Assembly (NCBI GenBank): GCA_008508345.1
Contig: QNGE01000931.1
Location: 1-64,000, forward strand
Origin: Paragonimus westermani
Lineage: Eukaryota; Platyhelminthes; Trematoda; Plagiorchiida; Troglotrematidae
Direction: 5' to 3'
DNA: 64,000 bases
Below the pieces are notes generated by a model, which was given only the letters and a program-made list of their open reading frames with translations, made no database searches and was not told the DNA's origin. This document shows, one piece after another, positions 21,677-31,610 of this stretch (position 1 is the stretch's first letter; every line of letters starts with the position of its first letter). Both the position numbers and the translations under genes were made by a program.

Positions 21677-24600
21677 TTAAATAACTTTTGGGATCTTCCG
21701 GTTTCTCAATACGAATTCATGTTCCCGATTGTTCTCGATTAGGCTAGAACTATTATCCAGTGTCGACGTGGATCCTTCACGCAAGTGCACCCTGTTTCTT
21801 CGCAGTAATCCTTGATTAGTACTTAGTACTTCGTACGATCGTTCGCCTGCTCCTCTAACAACTGTTCCTTTTTGCCAGGTGTTTGTTCCTGCCCCAAGTG
21901 GTTGTATCCAAACTGAATCACCTTCTGCCAGTTGTGGTAATTCCCGCGACCCTCTGTCGTATATCAGTGCTTCCCTTTCCATGCGTTTTTTCAAACGTTG
22001 TCGTGTTACCGTCCATGGGGTTTGATGTGGATCTAAAGCGTTTTCAACCAAAGGTATCCTGGTTTTCGTTCGTCGCCCGAAAAGTCTTTGTACGGGACTC
22101 AGTTCTATATCGGCAGACGGTGTGTTTCTGTGCTCTAGCAGGGCCAAGTACGGATCTTCTTTGGCTGCAAGGCATTTCTTCATTATTTTCTTTGCTTCTT
22201 TGACGGCTGATTCTGCTTTTCCATTAGACTGACTGTGATAAGGACTGGAAATCTCGTGTGCAAAACGCCATTTATTAGCGAAGTCTGCAAATTGATGAGA
22301 TGCGAACTGTGGACCACCATCTGATCTGACGCGTTCTGGAATCCCGTATCGTGCGAACTGACTTTTCAGTTTGTTGATCACTTCTTCCGATGAGGTTGTG
22401 TTAAGCTTTTCGACTTCGAAGAAATCGCTGAAGTAGTCGGTGACTAGGAGGTACGTCTTATCTGCATGTGAAAACAAATCAGCTGCCACATGTTGCCATG
22501 GTCGATGTGGTACGGTGCGACGGTGCATAGGTTCCTTCGGTTGACGACTACCGTGTTGATTACAGACATCGCAGTTGGACACGAAATCTTTAACTTGACT
22601 CGTACTCCCAGGCCAGTAAACAGTTTCCTTCCCACGCCTTATGCATCCGTTGATGCCCAAATGGGAACGGTGTAGTTCCTGCAGTGTTGCTCTCCTTGCC
22701 GGTCTGGGGATCACAAGGCGGTTCCCACGGAAAATCAGTCCGTCTTCTGTAGTCAACTCATCTCGAACCTTGAAGTACGGGCGGATTATTTCTTCCACAG
22801 ATCGGGTATTATCCGGCCAACCTTCTCGGATTTGTTGCATGAGTTTTTGCATTTCTTCGTCCTCTGCGAAGGTTTCACGTATTCGTGACATCCGCTCGTC
22901 TGGTTCGGCCAGTGTGAGATGGACCTGATCGAATTCTGCCCCTTTGTCTTCGCATGTAGGTACGGGTGCTCTCGATAACGTATCGGCTAGTACCATATCC
23001 TTTCCTGGGGTGTAAATTATATCACAATCATACTTCTGTAGATGTACCAGCATAGACTGTAAACGGCGCGGAGCCTTGTCTAACGGCTTATTAACAATGG
23101 TGGTCAACGGTTTGTGGTCGGTTTGAACTGTCGTCTTCCTTCCAAAAGTGTAGTCATTAAACTTTTCCATGGCGAACACAACTGCTAGTAGTTCTTTCTC
23201 GATTTGTGCATACCGGGTCTCGGCATCGATCATTTTTCGGCTGCGAAAATCCAGAGGTTGTCCATTCTGTAGCAACACGGCTCCGATACCACTCTGGCTG
23301 CTATCGCACTGGACGACTAACGGCAGTCGTGGGTCGTAATAGCGTAAAACTGGTGCTTTCATGATCAGTTGCTTCACCTTCAGCCACGCCTGTTCCTGTG
23401 GGTCGCCCCACGTCCATACAGTGTTTTTGTGTGTAAGTTGCCTAATAGGCTGCATTATTTGAGCTAAACGAGGCAAGAATCTGCTCAGATAGTTGATCAT
23501 GCCGTTGAAACGCGATACATCTTTCACGTCGGTTGGTGGCGGCATATCTCTAATCGCCTCTACCTTAGCTGGATCTGGCTTGAGTCCGTCCTTTGTTAAT
23601 AAATGCCCATGAAAAATTACTTCAGTCGCGCAGTATTCAATCTTTTCTTTTTTGAGCTTGATATCTAGTTGTTGGCACCTAGCAAGGAATCTTTCTAAGT
23701 TTTGGTCGTGCTCTGCCTTAGTCCGACCGTGTATCAAAACGTCATCCGCTATGCACACAACACCAGTGAGGTTCTCTACGGATTGAATGAGGCGCTTTTG
23801 GAAAATTTCGCTCGAAACTTTTAAACCAAATGGAAGTCGAAGCCAGCGGTATCGACCAAACGGAGTTCCAAAGGTGGTGAGAAAGCTGGATTCTTCATCA
23901 AGTTTTACGTGCCAAAAAGCGGCTGATAAATCAACCTTCGTAAAGTAACCTGCGCCAGCTAAACACGGAAGAATATCCTCTAATAATGGAAGTCTATAGT
24001 GTTCTCTCCTCAAAGCTGCATTCAGTGGCTTTGGGTCGATGCAGACGCGCAATTCACCAGACTTTTTAGTAACAACGGTAACTTGGCTTACCCAGTCAGT
24101 AGGTACTTCCACACGCCTGATCACTCCCAGATTCTCCAAACGCGAAATCTCTTTTTCGAAACTATCCTTTATCGCAAACGGTAGGCGACGCATAGGTAAC
24201 ACGATTGGTCGTACGGTTGGGTCTATTGATAGCTTGCAAATGCCCGGGAAACTTCCCAAGGAGCCATCAAAAACGCCCTGATACTTTTCGCAAATATGTG
24301 ATAATTCAGTAGTTATAGCATTGATACAGTGGAACGTTACCAGATCGAGCGCTTCAATAGCCTCGACTCCCAGAAGTGGCAGGAAATCTTCCTCGACCAC
24401 GAAAATCACTTGTTGGATCTGCTTTCCGTTGGCTGGGTTGCGGAGGGTTGCTGTAAACTTTCCTGCAGGTTTCACAGCAGTCCGGTTCCACATGCGAAGC
24501 GTTAAGTTCGTGGCGCTCAGCGGCACCGTGGGAATGCAAGATCGTGGAACGAGACTGACACCTGCTCCCGAATCCAACTGGAAGTTGATCCTTTTTCCAT

Positions 24601-25468
24601 CGAGTTCGATTTCCGCCGATCGTACTCCTGGATGTTGTTCTTCCATCTTCACAGCACTGATGGTCGGGGAGTATGGTGCTCGGTTGGAATTTATCGAAGT
24701 GCTCTTGCAGCAGTTCGCGAAGTGGTTGGCTTTTCCACATTTTGCACACCTTCTCTTCCATGCCGGGCATTGTTCCTTTAGCGCACCATGACGTCTTCCG
24801 CAGAAGGAGCATCCTTTCAGATTCCGGTTGTATTCTGCGTTGATCCGGTGGATTTCTTCTGTCGAGTGAGTTCTGAGGGCTTCTGCCTTTTTGTCGGCTG
24901 CCTCCTCACTGCGGCAAATATCTATGCATTGCTTCAAACTCAATTTCGGGTCTTTCAGCAAACGTTTGGTGATGTTGGCATCGTTCATCCCAATGATCAA
25001 CCTATCTTTGATCAACTTGTCCTGCATACATTTGCAGAAACCGCATGACTCGGACATAGACATCAGCGCTTGAATGAAGTGATTCATTGATTCGCTTGGT
25101 CCCTGTGTGCGGCTGTTAAATTTGTAGCGTTCAAACGTATCGTTCATTTGGCCCAAGCAAAACTGTTCTAGCTTCCTCATCATCACCTCCCAATCACCGG
25201 CGTCTTCTTCCGGCTCGAATGAAAATGTATTCATCAGTCTCACTGCCTCGTCTCCGACTGCGTGCCGAAACATGGCGAGTTGATATTCTTTCTCAGTAGT
25301 CGCCAAACGAGATAGCGTACGGAAGTCCTCATACTTCTGCTTCCATGTCTTCCATCGGCTGGCAAGATCATCGTCTTCGTTCAGCTTCAGTGGGGCTGGT
25401 GGTACTATGCTCAGACCTCCAACGGACGTCATCTTTGGCAGATCCTGGTCTTTCACCTCTGTCACCAT
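21677..25468 (-). CDS. Gag-Pol polyprotein of the Ty3/gypsy element
   Basis: The open frame is 1277 codons from 25510, but its first 14 codons lie in the LTR. The Met at 25468, whose A is the last LTR base, or the Met at 25432 are better starts. Counting from 25510: Gag domain to about residue 230; two zinc knuckles at 234-248 (C-X2-C-X3-H-X6-C, unusual spacing) and 255-268 (C-X2-C-X4-H-X4-C); protease DSG at 313-315; reverse transcriptase about 435-640 with VDLSAAFWHV (526-535) and the active-site IADD (587-590, where YADD or YVDD is usual); RNase H with Asp736, Glu771/773 and Asp798; integrase zinc finger (H947, H950, C980, C983) and catalytic D1011, D1064, E1100 with the canonical 35-residue spacing. 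Gag and Pol share one frame with no frameshift or stop. Confidence 0.95.
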   Translation of the reverse strand: MVTEVKDQDLPKMTSVGGLSIVPPAPLKLNEDDDLASRWKTWKQKYEDFRTLSRLATTEKEYQLAMFRHAVGDEAVRLMNTFSFEPEEDAGDWEVMMRKLEQFCLGQMNDTFERYKFNSRTQGPSESMNHFIQALMSMSESCGFCKCMQDKLIKDRLIIGMNDANITKRLLKDPKLSLKQCIDICRSEEAADKKAEALRTHSTEEIHRINAEYNRNLKGCSFCGRRHGALKEQCPAWKRRCAKCGKANHFANCCKSTSINSNRAPYSPTISAVKMEEQHPGVRSAEIELDGKRINFQLDSGAGVSLVPRSCIPTVPLSATNLTLRMWNRTAVKPAGKFTATLRNPANGKQIQQVIFVVEEDFLPLLGVEAIEALDLVTFHCINAITTELSHICEKYQGVFDGSLGSFPGICKLSIDPTVRPIVLPMRRLPFAIKDSFEKEISRLENLGVIRRVEVPTDWVSQVTVVTKKSGELRVCIDPKPLNAALRREHYRLPLLEDILPCLAGAGYFTKVDLSAAFWHVKLDEESSFLTTFGTPFGRYRWLRLPFGLKVSSEIFQKRLIQSVENLTGVVCIADDVLIHGRTKAEHDQNLERFLARCQQLDIKLKKEKIEYCATEVIFHGHLLTKDGLKPDPAKVEAIRDMPPPTDVKDVSRFNGMINYLSRFLPRLAQIMQPIRQLTHKNTVWTWGDPQEQAWLKVKQLIMKAPVLRYYDPRLPLVVQCDSSQSGIGAVLLQNGQPLDFRSRKMIDAETRYAQIEKELLAVVFAMEKFNDYTFGRKTTVQTDHKPLTTIVNKPLDKAPRRLQSMLVHLQKYDCDIIYTPGKDMVLADTLSRAPVPTCEDKGAEFDQVHLTLAEPDERMSRIRETFAEDEEMQKLMQQIREGWPDNTRSVEEIIRPYFKVRDELTTEDGLIFRGNRLVIPRPARRATLQELHRSHLGINGCIRRGKETVYWPGSTSQVKDFVSNCDVCNQHGSRQPKEPMHRRTVPHRPWQHVAADLFSHADKTYLLVTDYFSDFFEVEKLNTTSSEEVINKLKSQFARYGIPERVRSDGGPQFASHQFADFANKWRFAHEISSPYHSQSNGKAESAVKEAKKIMKKCLAAKEDPYLALLEHRNTPSADIELSPVQRLFGRRTKTRIPLVENALDPHQTPWTVTRQRLKKRMEREALIYDRGSRELPQLAEGDSVWIQPLGAGTNTWQKGTVVRGAGERSYEVLSTNQGLLRRNRVHLREGSTSTLDNSSSLIENNREHEFVLRNRKIPKVI

Positions 25469-25633
25469 GTAGAAGAAGTCAAGTGGTGATATCAAGAACG
25501 GTGTATTCACTACACGACAGATTGAATCTCAATAATGTCTTAATGCGAATCAATATATATGAGACAAAAATAACTTCCTTGACTTTGATTGGCTTGCGTC
25601 CCGTCACTCGTTCTTGTTGGTTGGCACCGTCCA
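25468..25633 (-). repeat. 5' LTR of the gypsy element
   Basis: 166 bp, upstream LTR in element orientation; should carry the promoter. Its final A contributes the first base of a possible gag ATG. Confidence 0.93.
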
Positions 25634-26497
25634 GAAAATTGAGCCCGTTGCGGTAGCTTAGTGTGACAAAAATTGGACACGAAAACACGTTCCCGGGATC
25701 TCAGTGCTGTACGAAGGCTTACACCATAGTTGGTCTTTTGAACGAGGTGGGCTAGGAGACGCCAGTTGAAGCTGGAACACGACCAGTACATACATTCTCG
25801 TATTGGCTAACACAGGTATACCTCAATGGTGCATAGTGGGCGTTTGCTGAATTGACTCGTTTGGAACGCCTGTCATTGTGAGCCTTCGCACAGTATCGAG
25901 ACCCCAGCAAGATGTCGCCTGCTCCGATTGCCGTCTCACTTCGCCAGTGAAATCTGCGTAGTCCCCATCAACCTGGAGACGTAGCGCAATGTCACGGAAG
26001 TCCCTTGTGACATCGAAAACTGGTAGTGAACCACTAAAAGTGTTGTCGAAACATGCGTAATTGATATTCGGACACATTAAATAGGAAGAGATATAGAGGC
26101 ACATACCGAAAGAAAGAACGCAAGCCATATTGGAAAAAATCCTATTGGGTTCGCGTCCATTTACGGATTTGTGGGAATAAGGGCATGCAATTAAACCCGA
26201 AAGCAGCAGTGTGTTGGCTTTGATTGGGACAAGGTAATACTTATCTTAATTGAGGATTGTTGGTGGTTAGTTCTTACGAGTTGGGTATCGTTCAGATTCG
26301 GTCGCAGCACTGACTTTCTCACTTAAACACTTCAGTTAGCTGATCTCGACCAACAGCATAAGAGAGTCGAGTTTCAGGCATTGTTCGCTGACCATCAGCA
26401 CTGCATACCGTCTGTGCGTCGGGCACAAATTGGACTGCAGCGCTCCAGAATGGTCACGTCGGAGCGGTCAGCCATAATCGTCTGCGAGCAATGCTGT
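25634..26497 (-). other. Dynein intron, no recognised feature
   Basis: Sequence between the gypsy element and the Penelope-type terminal repeats. An open minus frame at 25823-26128 resembles nothing known. Confidence 0.35.
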
Positions 26498-26580
26498 TAT
26501 TGTTTGTAAGATATCTGCACCAAATTTAGTGCGAATGAAGTTGAATAGTTTGGGCGTCGTGTTTAACATGTTATTGATAA
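26498..26580 (+). repeat. Penelope-type terminal repeat, 5' segment
   Basis: About 78 bases (from GTAAGATATCTGCACC to GTTTAACATGTT) match 33484-33553 with a few substitutions. At 33 kb this segment leads directly into the hammerhead-like unit in the same orientation. Here that unit is inverted. Confidence 0.7.
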
Positions 26581-26600
26581 GAAGATTAGAAATAACACAA

Positions 26601-26767
26601 CGTAACGAGCAAGTTGTAATACTCTACGTTTCAACCACCTCAGGTGGCCTTCCACAGGACTGTTGTAATTGAAATCACATTGACAGAGGAACAGAGGTCA
26701 CATGGGATTTGCCGTGGTTAGGTCAATTTGTGGTTGAAACGTAGAGTATTACAACTTGCTCGTAACG
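26601..26767. repeat. Inverted pair of hammerhead-like terminal repeats
   Basis: Bases 26601-26637 and 26731-26767 are inverted repeats of 37 bp with one mismatch. The left unit continues to about 26675 as a full copy (minus strand) of the hammerhead-like repeat at 33570-33646. The right unit is only its second half. In this copy the core reads CTGTGGA instead of CTGAGGA, which should destroy catalysis. Tail-to-tail arrangement is common at Penelope-like insertion sites (family knowledge). Confidence 0.7.
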
Positions 26768-27061
26768 CTGTTATTGATTCTCAATTGATGAACAGAAATC
26801 AGTCAAACGTTTCCATCACTGAACTGGCTTGAGGGGCCTCACATCGACCTCACTTGAACATAACGGAATTAGCACCCGTACAACAGCTGTTTCGGGACCC
26901 GTTGGTCAGCTATCCTACAGACGTATCCTAGAGAACTCACACAAACACACACACAGGCGAACAAAAAACAACTACCTTTCAACCGCATGCGCATGTCTCC
27001 AACAGGCCCAGCTGTGAGATAGTTAGGCTCCCGATGGGTTCACAACAGCAACAGAAACAAC
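26768..27061 (-). other. Short spacer with no recognised feature
   Basis: Lies between the Penelope-type repeats and the left LTR of the CsRn1-like element. Contains a short CA-rich run near 26940. Confidence 0.4.
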
Positions 27062-27499
27062 TGTAGTTGAACTCAACCGTGATAGTTTGAGTACCCACTA
27101 GCGAATACCGATATCTCAATGATAGTCAATGATAAGGTCAAGTCAACGGTTTGGTTCTTTGTCGTTGGGATTGGCGTTAGGAGCTTAATGAAGTGACGAT
27201 CGCCGGGACCGTCCCGTGGCGTCCAGTTGTGTCGATTCGCTGTTCTGAACCCAGTCCAACCGCGTCATGCGTGGCCGTGCTTCGACAACATCAAACCATA
27301 CCCAGATGGGGCGTTCCAATTGGCTGAGTGTGCAAATGGTGACTGTGCGCGTGCGTGTGTGAGTGCGTTCGGGTATGGAACAGCTGTCGGGCTGGTGAAT
27401 GTGTGGACGCGCGTGTGCAGGTTGGGACAATGAACAATATTTAGTCTGGACGGCTTGTCACGTGCAAGGACCGCGCGTGAGGAAGGGACGGCGGCTACA
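27062..27499 (-). repeat. Putative 3' LTR of the CsRn1-like element
   Basis: Shares terminal blocks with 31104-31387: the TGTAGTTGAACT start, GTACCCACTA, and the GACGGCGGCTACA end. About 150 bp longer than its partner, probably through insertion or divergence. A purine-rich tract (GGTGGGAAT on the minus strand) adjoins it internally, as expected for priming of plus-strand synthesis. Confidence 0.55.
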
Positions 27500-28178
27500 T
27501 AGATTCCCACCAGCTATGAGATTACGGCGAAAAAACGGCCACAAGTCGATCTGGAAACGCACTGATCGACCGGATTTAGTCTTGTACGAACTTGTCTCAG
27601 GCGACGTGTGCGAATCAGTTGGAATGAGACGATCGATCGACATGTTGCTGCGACGCCCACCGAAGTCCAACGTGTAAAATTTGTCCGAACACCATATGGA
27701 CCCTTATGCACTGGTTGTAGAGATTCGCGGGGCTTCTCATAGCGGACGAATACATGTCAACAGTCAGCCAATTTACTCGACTAATTGTACTCGCGGTGGT
27801 TGATGAGTCAGTTTTGACACAAAAAGCTGTAAGCAACTTACGTAGTTAGTTGGGTCAGGAAAGGTTGCACTGTCCGAATGAATTAGTAACTGACCAAGCA
27901 AACGCAAGCTGGTGCCATAGGTAGGTTGTGCTGGAGAGCATTGATTGTCAGAACGAACAGCAGTTGATCAAATCAAGCAGTTGGTTCTAGTTTGGTAGTC
28001 AGGGCAGCTTTCAATGTCTGATGAAATGTCTCGACCATTTTGTTGGATTATGGTGATGGTATGCTATGGTAGGAATCCGTTGAATTACAAGGAGATGCGT
28101 AAGTCACTCAAACAGATCAGACTCGAACTGGGTGTCGCGATCCGTAGTAATGGTGGATGGTATGACGAAAGGTGAAAT

Positions 28179-28592
28179 CTATTCGACCATGAATGCTGTC
28201 ACCAGGGTTTGGGTAGTTGTGTCAAGGATCAGAAAAACTTCTGGCCACTTAATAAATCTGTCGATACATGTAAGGAGATATCGAAAACCTTTCGATAGTG
28301 ACAAGCGTCCAAAAACGTTAATGTGCACGTGATCGGAACGAGCATCAGGAGACGGAAATGATCCAAGTGGAGTGACGGTATGACGATGGGTCATAGACTG
28401 TTGACAAGCCAAGCAGTAACGCGTCCAATCGCCAATATCCTTGTTCATGCAGAACCTAACGAATCGTTCAAAAATAAGTTTTTCGGATGTCTTGACTCCT
28501 GGATGACATATTATAGACGGCGTCGAAAACAGTCTTCCGCATTTCTTGTGGAACGATGGGTCTCGCTGGCCTCGTAGGAAAATCACAAACAA
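28179..28592 (-). pseudogene. Integrase fragment of the CsRn1-like element
   Basis: The longest clean piece of this element. It reads ICHPGVKTSEKLIFERFV (zinc-finger part), WTRYCLACQQ (second half of the finger) and HVHINVFGRLSLSKGFRYL followed by TCIDRFIKWPEV, the start of the catalytic core. The usual 'H-V-H-I-D' is HVHIN here, so the first catalytic Asp is lost. Beyond 28179 the frame breaks and only short matches remain towards 27700. Confidence 0.75.
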
Positions 28593-28614
28593 GTAACACT
28601 CACTGAGGTGTTGT

Positions 28615-28866
28615 TTACTGAGTGTTCATGAAGGCCTCTTGTTTACCTGTGTCTTGATCGCCGGCCTGAGGCTCAGCAATATGCATAGGGTTGACAGAGC
28701 AGTTGAACGAGATGTTCGTCAACTGGACTCTTGATAGAGCGTCAACTACCGTGTTTTGTTCTCCTTTGACATATCGGGTGTCCGATTTGTGCCAGAAAAT
28801 GTAATCTAAACGCCGTAACCCCCGTGGTGAATAGCAATCAGGCTTGATAGATTGATCATACGTCAT
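28615..28866 (-). pseudogene. RNase H end of the CsRn1-like element
   Basis: Contains RRLDYIFWHKSDTRYVKGEQN followed by VVDALSRVQL, the typical end of Ty3/gypsy RNase H ('…R-Y-V-x-G-x-x-N-x-V-A-D-A-L-S-R'). It is in a different frame from the neighbouring RT and integrase pieces. Confidence 0.75.
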
Positions 28867-28903
28867 TGGTATGTGGTCGGCAAAAACACAAGATGTACGT
28901 CGT

Positions 28904-29731
28904 TCAACAGAATAACATAAAAAAGTTTGATGGCCATATAAGCTGCCAATAATTCACGGCTAAAAGTACTACAGCGAATTTGTGCTGGCTGCAAAAATTT
29001 GGAGAAAAATGAGACAGGGTGTCAGCTGTTATCAACTGACTGCTGAAGTACAGCTCCAACAGCCAACATTGACAAATCAGTAGTGTTACTGGTATGAGCG
29101 GAGGCATTCGAGTGACGAGTCGATGCTGATTTATTGAGTTAAACAAAGTGATGGATATTTCACCTAATTCCAGGAGTTTATTCCGTTTGAAACTCAACAA
29201 ATCAGTTTTCAATGTCTCAGTAGGTTTAGGCGGGAAACGGTGGTAATAGTTAACCCGGTCAATAGAATAAGTAAAATGGTGTACCGAAGTGGGTTGATGA
29301 AAACTACTAATGACAGTCACGTTGACGGCTAGCGGATGTACTCCAGCTGAGCTGATATGGTGTTCAAAGTAGCCCAGGGATGGGATTCCGAACTGACATT
29401 TGGAAGAATTGAAAGCAATATCAAAATCACTCAAACGTTGGAAAACTTGGAACAAATGTATGTGGCGTTTCTGGAGGCTGGTGCTGGAAAGTAAAATACC
29501 ACCGATGTGGGGATGGACGAAATCCAAGCCGCTTAACACGTCGGCATTGGAAGGACTGCGTTGTATTCTCCAGCATAAAGGGCATCTGAAAAAGTTAAAA
29601 CAATCCAAAAGGCGTGGTGATTGCTGTATTCGGAACGTCCTCTCCCGCGAGAGGAATTTTGTGGCAATCCCGTATCCAGCCGACTTTAGAAAATATGGTT
29701 TTACCGTGCCAATCAGATGTGATAACATCAA
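28904..29731 (-). pseudogene. Reverse transcriptase relic of the CsRn1-like element
   Basis: Recognisable strings are LSGLDFVHPHIGGILLSS, where the YIDDIL active site has become HIGGIL, then HLFQVFQRLSDFDIAFNSSK (usual H-L-x-x-V-F-x-R-L…IN-x-x-K-C), then YHRFPPKPTETLKTDLL. Both catalytic aspartates are gone. The frame stays open for 275 codons despite this, probably by chance. Confidence 0.7.
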
Positions 29732-29920
29732 TGTGTGGACACAGGCTATCTATCTGCAACGGTGACTTGGTTCACAACTCTGTAGTCTTCACATGGACGT
29801 CGGTCATTGGAGACCTATTTAGAAACTATTTCGAGTGGCGAAAACCATGGACTATTCGAAGTTCAAACAAATCCCATTTTGGTCGTATGGTTGAATTCCT
29901 TACAGGTGATAGCGAGCTTC

Positions 29921-30642
29921 TCAGGAGCCAAACGTCTTGGTCTGGTAGCCACTGGTGGACCATGAGCTGAGATATGATGAATGCTTAATGGACGACTGCT
30001 GGGAATGGGGATAAATCATTCCAAGAAATTGGGCAAGCAGTGAGGTGTAGTCTAGATGACCTTCAGTAAGTGTCATCGACAGACGGTTGGATCGGATAAT
30101 GTGATGTGGCGGGAATAGCACTAACTTCGGTCTTTGCATCAGTAGGAAATCTTGACCCTTTTCCTTATCACTTATGAAAAACAGGCGAATTAAAGCCTGC
30201 AAACTAGCAGAATGGGTCACATAACTTAACTGGCGCTGTTGTTTCCCGGACGACAGGACGTCGGAGAGAATGCGTACGGAGTGAGGCAACGTCTTTCACT
30301 AGCACCAAGTTTGCGATGATAAAAGCATATTCCATCTGGCTTATTAACATTAGAAGGGGATTTATTCAAAGTTTGACCCCGGGAATGACGGTGAACAGCC
30401 GGCTGTAAGTGTGACTGGGATAATTGTATCGTCAACTGATTCAGGTGAAGCTGGATCTGCTGAATATGCTGTTGTTGTCCACGAAACGAGGATTCAAATG
30501 GCGATGCATCAGTAGAACCGGATGCTAAACTGTCCAAGCTCTCTTGGGGCGCAAACGAAAGCTCTACCTGGATTGGACCCGAAGGACGTTGTGCAAACAA
30601 CTGCTTCGGTGAACATTCGTCCGTAGGCTTGTTATCCAGCAA
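29921..30642 (-). pseudogene. Gag and protease relic of the CsRn1-like element
   Basis: The frame 30226-30642 carries CFYHRKLGASERRCLTPYAF, a decayed form of the CsRn1-type Gag box (C-W-Y-H-x-K-F-G-x-x-A-R-x-C-x-x-P-C). It is preceded by a Gln-rich stretch. The overlapping frame down to 29921 has RLFFISDKEKGQDFLLMQRP, a degenerate protease start in which the DTGA active site is not readable. Gag and Pol were probably joined by a frame change that cannot be placed here. Confidence 0.7.
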
Positions 30643-31103
30643 ATTTCACAAATGACACAAAATGTGAGAGGGACACTAATCACTGACCTACATACCGTTG
30701 AGTAATTGTTGTAGTCGTTTATATTCGGACTTGGATAGCATCAGGAATAACTGCGTCGAGTTTTGCAGTGTCCCTAACTTAGTGCATGATTTCTGGTTGA
30801 AGTTCAGCAACCACAATTAAACATGGTTGTCTGTTTGGTTATACGATCTTTGTAAATAATAGATTCAATCTGCGGAAATCACATAATTGGGTCCGATTGT
30901 CAGAAAGTGGAAAGTTTGACTGGCATTGTTGACACAAATAAGTTCTCAACGCTGTTATCATCAATGAGATTCTGATCCATGTTTAATGATAGAAGGATAA
31001 CGAACAGTAACACATAATGAGCGCTGGAGAAACGTTGGGCTAATAGATTCTGAAGTGAATCTGCGACGGGGCATCTATCCAAAAACGGTTCGCGGCACCA
31101 AAT

Positions 31104-31387
31104 TGTAATGGAACTATTAACCGTGACATCTTGAGTACACACTAACAAATAACGATGTAAACTGAACAACACTCCACTGGACGTAGCTGTCGCATTCCCA
31201 TCGAATGCCCAGTCGGCCCTTTTCGAAAAGTTGCAATAGGATTGAGTTTCGTTCTTGTGAGAGCTCGTCAGTAGTGAGTACCCTTACCGCGGTCAAATCA
31301 GAGTGAAGTTACGACAGTGAGCTTCACTTAGACGAGACGGATTCGCGCGTGATGGGTCGCGTGAGAGGGCGAGACGACGGCTATACA
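31104..31387 (-). repeat. Putative 5' LTR of the CsRn1-like element
   Basis: Begins TGTAATGGAACT at the internal border next to the primer-binding-like site and ends GACGGCTATACA. Shares both ends with 27062-27499, but the middle is diverged. No matching target-site duplication is seen outside. Confidence 0.55.
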
Positions 31388-31500
31388 GCACTCCCTAACA
31401 TGGCAAGCCGTACTGCTGGGCTCTAACAAGAGCGAACCTCGAGTCCATATAGTGCTTCTTTTTAAACGGGCTGACTGTCTATGGGAATCCAGTGGTTGCA
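31388..31500 (+). mobile_element. SINE copy, 5'-truncated (plus)
   Basis: Starts in the SINE body at TACTGCTGGGCTCTAACAAG, continues through GAGCGAACCTCGAGTCC and AGTGCTTCTTTTTAAACG, and stops near the next copy. It directly abuts the CsRn1-like LTR. The tRNA-like head is missing. Confidence 0.5.
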
Positions 31501-31610
31501 CTCACTTGTCAGTCACATCCTCTTTTATATTAACTATCTGTACTATTATCAAATCTGAATGCTCAACCACTTTCGCTTGTGAACAGTAATAATTCGGTCG
31601 TGTCGAATGT

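Larger units (their letters stand above)
21495..25633 (-). mobile_element. Young, structurally complete Ty3/gypsy LTR retrotransposon
   Basis: A 4139-bp element lies on the minus strand inside a dynein intron. It has two 166-bp LTRs (21495-21660 and 25468-25633) that begin TG and end CA when read with the element and differ at one base that I could see. A primer-binding-like TGGTGACAGAGG follows the upstream LTR. A purine-rich tract (GAAGGAAG) precedes the downstream LTR. One uninterrupted gag-pol frame lies between them. The near-identical LTRs and open frame mean recent insertion. Flanks are AAATT (left) and GAAAATT (right), similar but not a clean target-site duplication. Family placement (Mag-like or related) is uncertain. 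Confidence 0.93.
27062..31387 (-). mobile_element. Decayed CsRn1-like Ty3/gypsy retrotransposon
   Basis: The element lies on the minus strand. The ends at 27062 and 31104 share TGTA..TGGAACT, ACCGTGA and TTGAGTAC.CACTA, suggesting LTRs of about 438 bp (27062-27499) and 284 bp (31104-31387); the left one carries extra sequence. A likely primer-binding site (TTTGGTGCCGCGAACC) lies just inside the right LTR. From right to left come a Gag box, a protease-like region, reverse transcriptase, RNase H and integrase pieces in the correct order, all broken by frameshifts and stops. The atypical Gag cysteine/histidine box is characteristic of the CsRn1 group first described in a liver fluke. Confidence 0.75.
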
